Assembly (NCBI RefSeq): GCF_029603155.1
Contig: NZ_JAPMUA010000001.1
Location: 930,001 to 994,000, forward strand
Reading direction: 5' to 3'
Length of the DNA stretch: 64,000 nucleotides
DNA from: Galbibacter pacificus
Lineage (GTDB): Bacteria; Bacteroidota; Bacteroidia; Flavobacteriales; Flavobacteriaceae
Shown here: one piece after another, positions 60,181 through 64,000 of the stretch
Layout: each line of letters begins with the position of its first letter
Position numbering within the stretch: the stretch's first letter is position 1
Position numbers and translations under genes: made by a program
Notes under the pieces: model-generated
Seen by the model: the letters and a program-made list of their open reading frames with translations, nothing else
The model's database searches: none
Told to the model about the DNA's origin: nothing

Positions 60181-60930
60181 TTATATTATTTTTTTTATGA
60201 CCCGCAATTTATGCGAATGTGTTTTGGTATCTACATTAAAGATCCCGGTATGGTCAATGCGGTCTATCCTAACTTTTCCATGGGCATGGATAATGTAATT
60301 ATCTATCATAATAATACCAACGTGGATAATACTGCCTTCATCATCATCAAAAAAAGCAAGGTCGCCGGGCTCACTTTCTTCAATAAAGCTTAAAGCTTCA
60401 CCTTGCGATGCCTGCTGGGCTGCATTCCTTAACAATTTATGGCCGTTTAGTTTGTATACCATTTGTGCAAACCCGGAGCTATCGATTCCAAAAGGTGTTT
60501 TTCCGCCCCATAAATAAGGAGTATTGAGGTACAGATAAGCAGTCTCGATAATATTTTCTTTTGGCAAGACGCCTTGTTTTGTTTCACCGTCGAAACTCCC
60601 GGAAAGGTGTTTGGTAGCCTTTACGTTGCAGCCCAAAGGAATGGGGAGCAGGTTATTTTGATTGTCGTATACAAATTCAACTAAATCGGCAGACAATACA
60701 AGTTCTTCCTTTTCTACAATATGGTATAGTTCTTCATCTATAAGCTGGTATTGGGTATTCTCTATCCACCCTTCGTATTTGTCGAATGCCAAGCGTATTT
60801 TACTCCATTGTTTTCTGCGTTCCAGTACTTTAAAATGGTCGCCATAAAGCACTTGTGAGCTAAGTTCGCCTATATGTTGGGGTTCATTACGTAAAGGAAC
60901 GATACTTAGATGACAAATTCCATATTGCAT
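60181..60930 (-). CDS. NlpC/P60-like (C40) protein with Ser in place of the catalytic Cys
   Basis: 249 residues. The N-terminal part (about 1-80) resembles a bacterial SH3 domain (QYGICHLSIVPLRNEP, GDHFKVLERRKQWSKIRL). The C-terminal NlpC/P60 domain (about 120-249) has WGGKTPFGIDSSGFAQMVYK, where the family has DCSGF; the codon is AGC at 60478-60480. The following RDASQQ is RNAAQQ here. The His in SIIHVGIIM and the second His in IIHAHGK are kept. The protein has no signal peptide. It may be an inactive peptidoglycan-binding homologue or a serine-variant hydrolase. It is 24 bases upstream of the thiolase stop, same strand. Confidence 0.85.
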   Translation of the reverse strand: MQYGICHLSIVPLRNEPQHIGELSSQVLYGDHFKVLERRKQWSKIRLAFDKYEGWIENTQYQLIDEELYHIVEKEELVLSADLVEFVYDNQNNLLPIPLGCNVKATKHLSGSFDGETKQGVLPKENIIETAYLYLNTPYLWGGKTPFGIDSSGFAQMVYKLNGHKLLRNAAQQASQGEALSFIEESEPGDLAFFDDDEGSIIHVGIIMIDNYIIHAHGKVRIDRIDHTGIFNVDTKTHSHKLRVIKKII

Positions 60931-60954
60931 TTAGCTGATGATTAGGTATAAATA

Positions 60955-62130
60955 TTAATTTCTTTCAATTACAATGGCCGAAGCACCACCGCCGCCGTTA
61001 CAAATGGCCGCGGCACCTTTTTTAGCGTTATTTTGTTCTAAAACGCTTAGTAGGGTAATCAAGATACGCACTCCGGAGCACCCCAATGGATGCCCGAGGG
61101 ACACAGCACCTCCGTTTACGTTTACCTTATCGTCTGTAAGCCCTAAAATTTTCATATTGGCGAGACCCACTACCGAAAAAGCTTCGTTAAACTCAAAGAA
61201 ATCAATATCATTTAGTTTCAGTCCGGCTTTATCAAGCGCTTTTGGCAATGCTTTTGCTGGGGCCGTGGTAAACCATTCCGGCTCTTGAGCGGTATCTGCA
61301 TGGCTTAAAATAGTGGCCAATGGTTTTAACCCTAATTCCTTGGCCTTTTCCCCGCTCATTAATACCACTGCTCCGGCACCGTCGTTTATGGTAGAGGCAT
61401 TGGCTGCCGTTACCGTTCCTTCTTTTGTAAATGCAGGTCTTAATGACGGTATTTTATCGAGCTTTACATTTTTGTATTCTTCATCTTCCTTAAATAGAAT
61501 GGGTTCACCACGGCGTTGAGGGACTTCCACGGGAACAACTTCATTGGCAAATTTTCCTTCTTCCCATGCTTTGGCAGACCTTTTGTATGATTGAATGGCA
61601 AATGCATCCTGATCTTCACGTGTAAACTTGTATTTTGTGGCACATGCATCGGCACATACGCCCATTGCATTTTGGTCGTATGCATCTACAAGTCCATCTT
61701 TTTGGAGCCCGTCGATTAATTGGCCGGGGCCAAATTTTGTTCCTTGTCGCATATGTACGTAATGAGGGATAAGGCTCATGTTTTCCATTCCTCCAGCTAC
61801 AACAATAGATGCATCTCCCAGGGCAATAGCCTGCGCACCTTGCATAATAGCCTTCATGCCGCTGGCACAAACTTTGTTGACCGTGGTACATGGAACCGTG
61901 TTTGGTATTCCGGCAAAAATGGCGGCTTGCCTTGCCGGGGCTTGCCCTTCTCCTGCTTGCACTACATTTCCCATCAATACTTCCTCAACCAAAGTAGGGG
62001 CCAGGTTTATTTTGTCAAGAGCCCCACGAATAGCAACAGCACCCAATTTAGGCGCAGGCACCGTAGATAGAGAGCCCAAAAAGCTTCCTATGGGGGTTCT
62101 GGCAGCCGATACAATTACAACTTTGTTCAT
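60955..62130 (-). CDS. Acetyl-CoA acetyltransferase (thiolase)
   Basis: 391 residues. The active-site Cys in VNKVCASGMKAI (about 88), the NEAFSVVG block, GHPLGCSGVRI (His about 347, Cys about 376 in CNGGGGASAI) are complete. It condenses two acetyl-CoA or degrades acetoacetyl-CoA, serving fatty-acid or ketone metabolism. FaoA-linked beta-oxidation genes are not in view, so biosynthetic or degradative use cannot be decided. Confidence 0.95.
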   Translation of the reverse strand: MNKVVIVSAARTPIGSFLGSLSTVPAPKLGAVAIRGALDKINLAPTLVEEVLMGNVVQAGEGQAPARQAAIFAGIPNTVPCTTVNKVCASGMKAIMQGAQAIALGDASIVVAGGMENMSLIPHYVHMRQGTKFGPGQLIDGLQKDGLVDAYDQNAMGVCADACATKYKFTREDQDAFAIQSYKRSAKAWEEGKFANEVVPVEVPQRRGEPILFKEDEEYKNVKLDKIPSLRPAFTKEGTVTAANASTINDGAGAVVLMSGEKAKELGLKPLATILSHADTAQEPEWFTTAPAKALPKALDKAGLKLNDIDFFEFNEAFSVVGLANMKILGLTDDKVNVNGGAVSLGHPLGCSGVRILITLLSVLEQNNAKKGAAAICNGGGGASAIVIERN

Positions 62131-62225
62131 AATACTCGTTTTATTGTTGCGAATTTAGTTAATTTAAAAAGATATTCACAAGAACTTCCTTTTTAATAAA
62201 TATCAATAAGGATACTATTTTTTGT

Positions 62226-62233
62226 TACATTTG
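62226..62233 (+). promoter_or_regulatory. -7 box upstream of the pgpH-like gene
   Basis: TACATTTG matches TAnnTTTG exactly and lies 20 bases before the start codon. No clear TTG was found at the right distance. Confidence 0.45.
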
Positions 62234-62252
62234 AATATCAATACCCTGTTAA

Positions 62253-64000
62253 ATGAAGCGATTTTTAGACAACTTATATAAAAATCAATCTATAGTTTAT
62301 AAAGGATTTTTATTTATAGCCACTATTGTTTTGATAGTTTACCTTTTCCCAAAAGGAGGGAAATTTAAATATGATTTTCAAAAAGGAAAATTGTGGCAAT
62401 ATGAAACTTTATACGCGCCATTCGATTTTGCCATATATAAAACCGATGCGGAAATAAAAAAAGACAAAGAAGCCATACAGGCCAACCATCCTGATTATTT
62501 TAGGTATGAAGATGCCATAACAGATGCCGTTTACAACGGTTTCGACGAAAAGTTTAACTCATATTTCCCTTCGGATGATTACGGTAAGAGCGAAAGGGAT
62601 CGGTTATATTCATATGGGCAGGAACTGCTTAATACCATATATGAAAAAGGGGTTGTACAGTTTAACTCTGATTATACAGACGATAGCGTTGTGAATGTGG
62701 TTAAGAGAAATGAAGAAAGAACGGTTTTATATGGAAGTTTTGTTAAACTAAATCAAATAGACCGGTTAATAAGCACTTTTATAAAAGAAAAAGGGCTTAC
62801 CGAATATAAATCTCAATACAACAGCCTCTATTTTGATATTATTCAACCAAATGTCTTCTTTGATGAAGTACTTACCGCGAAAACATTAGAACGTGAACTG
62901 GCAAAGGTAACAACCACAAGGGGGAACATAGATAAAGGAAAACGGATTATTGCCAAAGGCGAAGTTGTAGAAGGCGAAAAATACAATATTTTAAGTTCCC
63001 TCCGGAAAGAATACCAGTCTAAACTGTGGAATGAAAGTAATTATAACTGGATTGTATTCGGGTATACCATTTTGGTGGGGATTACACTGTTTATGTTGCT
63101 GTTGTTTTTGCAAAAATACCGTCAAGAGGTATTTATAAACAACAATAAGGTAACATTTATTTTCTTTAATATTTTGGTGATGATATTCTTAACAACCACG
63201 GTAGTTAAGTTTAATGTAGATTATGTGTATGTCGTTCCGTTGTGTATCATGCCCTTGATATTAAAAGCATTCTTCGACCCACGGCTGGGCTTGTTCACGC
63301 ATGTTTTAACCGTGTTGTTGTTAGGCTTTATCGTGCCTAATAGTTTTGAATATGTTTTTCTTCAAATTATTGCGGGGATCGTAACCATTCAAACTATTTC
63401 CGAACTGCATAAAAGAGCCAATCTGTTTATATCGGTAGCACAGATTACCTTGGTGTACATTATAGCGTATTTTGCATTTTATGTGATCCATGAAGGAAAT
63501 TTTGAAAACATACATTGGATAACATTTGGGTTGTTTGTATTGAACGGGTTAGCAACGCTGGCCGCATTTCCATTGATTTACATTTACGAAAAATTGTTTT
63601 CATTGGTGTCTGATGTTTCTTTATTGGAATTATCCGATACGAATTCCAAATTGTTAAAAGAATTATCCGACAAAGCACCGGGAACCTTTCATCATTCCCT
63701 GCAAGTGGCAAACCTAGCGGAAGCAGCAGCCAATGAAATTGGGGCAAACTCTATGTTGGTAAGGGTAGGGGCATTGTATCACGATATAGGGAAAATGAAC
63801 AATCCAACTTATTTTACCGAAAACCAGACTACAAGTGTAAATCCCCACAACGAGCTATCACCCGAAGAAAGTGCCAAAATTATCATCGATCATGTTATTG
63901 AGGGGATTGAATTGGCAAAGAAAAATAATTTGCCCGATCGGGTAATCGATTTTATACGTACCCACCACGGGACGTCCTTGGTTTATTATTTTTACAGAAA
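62253..64000 (+). CDS. pgpH: Membrane HD phosphohydrolase (PgpH-like c-di-AMP phosphodiesterase), 5' part
   Basis: The frame from ATG at 62253 is open to the window edge (about 582 residues), so the 3' end is missing. A first membrane helix (about 18-36) is followed by a large extracytoplasmic 7TMR-HDED domain (about 40-260). Next come six or seven helices (about 265-445). The cytoplasmic HD domain has the metal ligands HHSLQVANLAEAAANEIG, LYHDIGKM and, at the very end, IRTHHGT. The domain order is that of PgpH, which degrades cyclic di-AMP. Promoter -7 box at 62226. It is divergent from the thiolase gene. Confidence 0.94.
   Translation, partial: MKRFLDNLYKNQSIVYKGFLFIATIVLIVYLFPKGGKFKYDFQKGKLWQYETLYAPFDFAIYKTDAEIKKDKEAIQANHPDYFRYEDAITDAVYNGFDEKFNSYFPSDDYGKSERDRLYSYGQELLNTIYEKGVVQFNSDYTDDSVVNVVKRNEERTVLYGSFVKLNQIDRLISTFIKEKGLTEYKSQYNSLYFDIIQPNVFFDEVLTAKTLERELAKVTTTRGNIDKGKRIIAKGEVVEGEKYNILSSLRKEYQSKLWNESNYNWIVFGYTILVGITLFMLLLFLQKYRQEVFINNNKVTFIFFNILVMIFLTTTVVKFNVDYVYVVPLCIMPLILKAFFDPRLGLFTHVLTVLLLGFIVPNSFEYVFLQIIAGIVTIQTISELHKRANLFISVAQITLVYIIAYFAFYVIHEGNFENIHWITFGLFVLNGLATLAAFPLIYIYEKLFSLVSDVSLLELSDTNSKLLKELSDKAPGTFHHSLQVANLAEAAANEIGANSMLVRVGALYHDIGKMNNPTYFTENQTTSVNPHNELSPEESAKIIIDHVIEGIELAKKNNLPDRVIDFIRTHHGTSLVYYFYR

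Noticed and set aside
61720..62158. Two plus-strand ORFs over 110 residues
   Set aside because: Both are antisense to the N-terminal part of the thiolase gene, which has full family motifs.
1..64000. Prophage, integrative element, insertion sequence or toxin-antitoxin region
   Set aside because: No integrase, transposase, phage structural or clear toxin gene is present, and housekeeping genes are interleaved throughout.
1..64000. tRNA and rRNA genes
   Set aside because: I looked through the gaps for cloverleaf-like GC-rich stretches and TTCGA-type arms and found none. A tRNAscan run would be decisive.

Overview
The window is a stretch of chromosome from a member of the Flavobacteriaceae (phylum Bacteroidota), probably a marine or other free-living glycan degrader. 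The evidence is AT-rich DNA, A-rich stretches rather than Shine-Dalgarno sequences before start codons, several promoters of the Bacteroidota type (TTG, about 20 bases, TAnnTTTG), a SusC/SusD pair with glycan enzymes, a CarB that ends before the usual allosteric domain, and lineage-typical genes (DUF4252 pair, 2TM/LytS/LytTR cluster, LETM1-related protein, HGQPGH repeat protein). I saw no rRNA, tRNA, CRISPR array, phage or transposase gene.

Layout. 1-5.0 kb: the end of carB, a DUF3307/SatD operon behind three tandem 28-bp operator-like repeats, a hotdog thioesterase and rmuC. 5.2-23.1 kb: a polysaccharide utilisation locus (PUL). It has a membrane-anchored propeller/LuxR-type regulator, a promoter region with a perfect 16-bp palindrome, SusC, SusD, a LamG surface lipoprotein, a GH144-type glucanase, a metallophosphoesterase, an esterase, a GH3 beta-glucosidase, a second esterase, a formylglycine sulfatase and an endonuclease/exonuclease/phosphatase-fold enzyme. 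GH144 plus GH3 plus SusCD is the known signature of beta-1,2-glucan use. The surrounding esterases, phosphoesterases and sulfatase suggest that the real substrate is decorated. 23.2-28.6 kb: cobalamin uptake (ABC importer, cobalamin riboswitch, BtuB-like receptor). 28.6-32.5 kb: an S41 protease lipoprotein, then an ECF sigma factor with its own ECF-type promoter, a putative anti-sigma factor and two DUF4252 proteins.

32.6-44.1 kb: housekeeping and small regulatory operons. These include purB, a haem-binding protein, a sirtuin, an ArsR-SRPBCC-DoxX-DUF1801-YdeI operon with paired operators, the HGQPGH repeat protein, an HxlR regulator divergent from a quinone-reductase-like gene, lnt, pssA, a META lipoprotein and a mini-MBOAT protein. 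44.2-51.6 kb: envelope genes (lptB, tatC, kdsD), recQ and an LD-carboxypeptidase. 51.7-54.8 kb: a LytS-type kinase fused to a 2TM domain, two stand-alone 2TM proteins and a LytTR regulator. 54.9-64 kb: small hypotheticals, a gene with a likely one-base frameshift, a LETM1-related protein, a candidate small RNA (58.88-59.0 kb), an aldo/keto reductase, a C40-like protein whose catalytic Cys is replaced by Ser, a thiolase, and the start of a pgpH-type HD phosphohydrolase.

The most promising candidates for undescribed biology are the decorated beta-1,2-glucan PUL with its palindromic control site, the SatD/DUF3307 unit with tandem operators, the candidate sRNA, and the 2TM family caught in several architectures. 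All functions are inferred from sequence reading alone.
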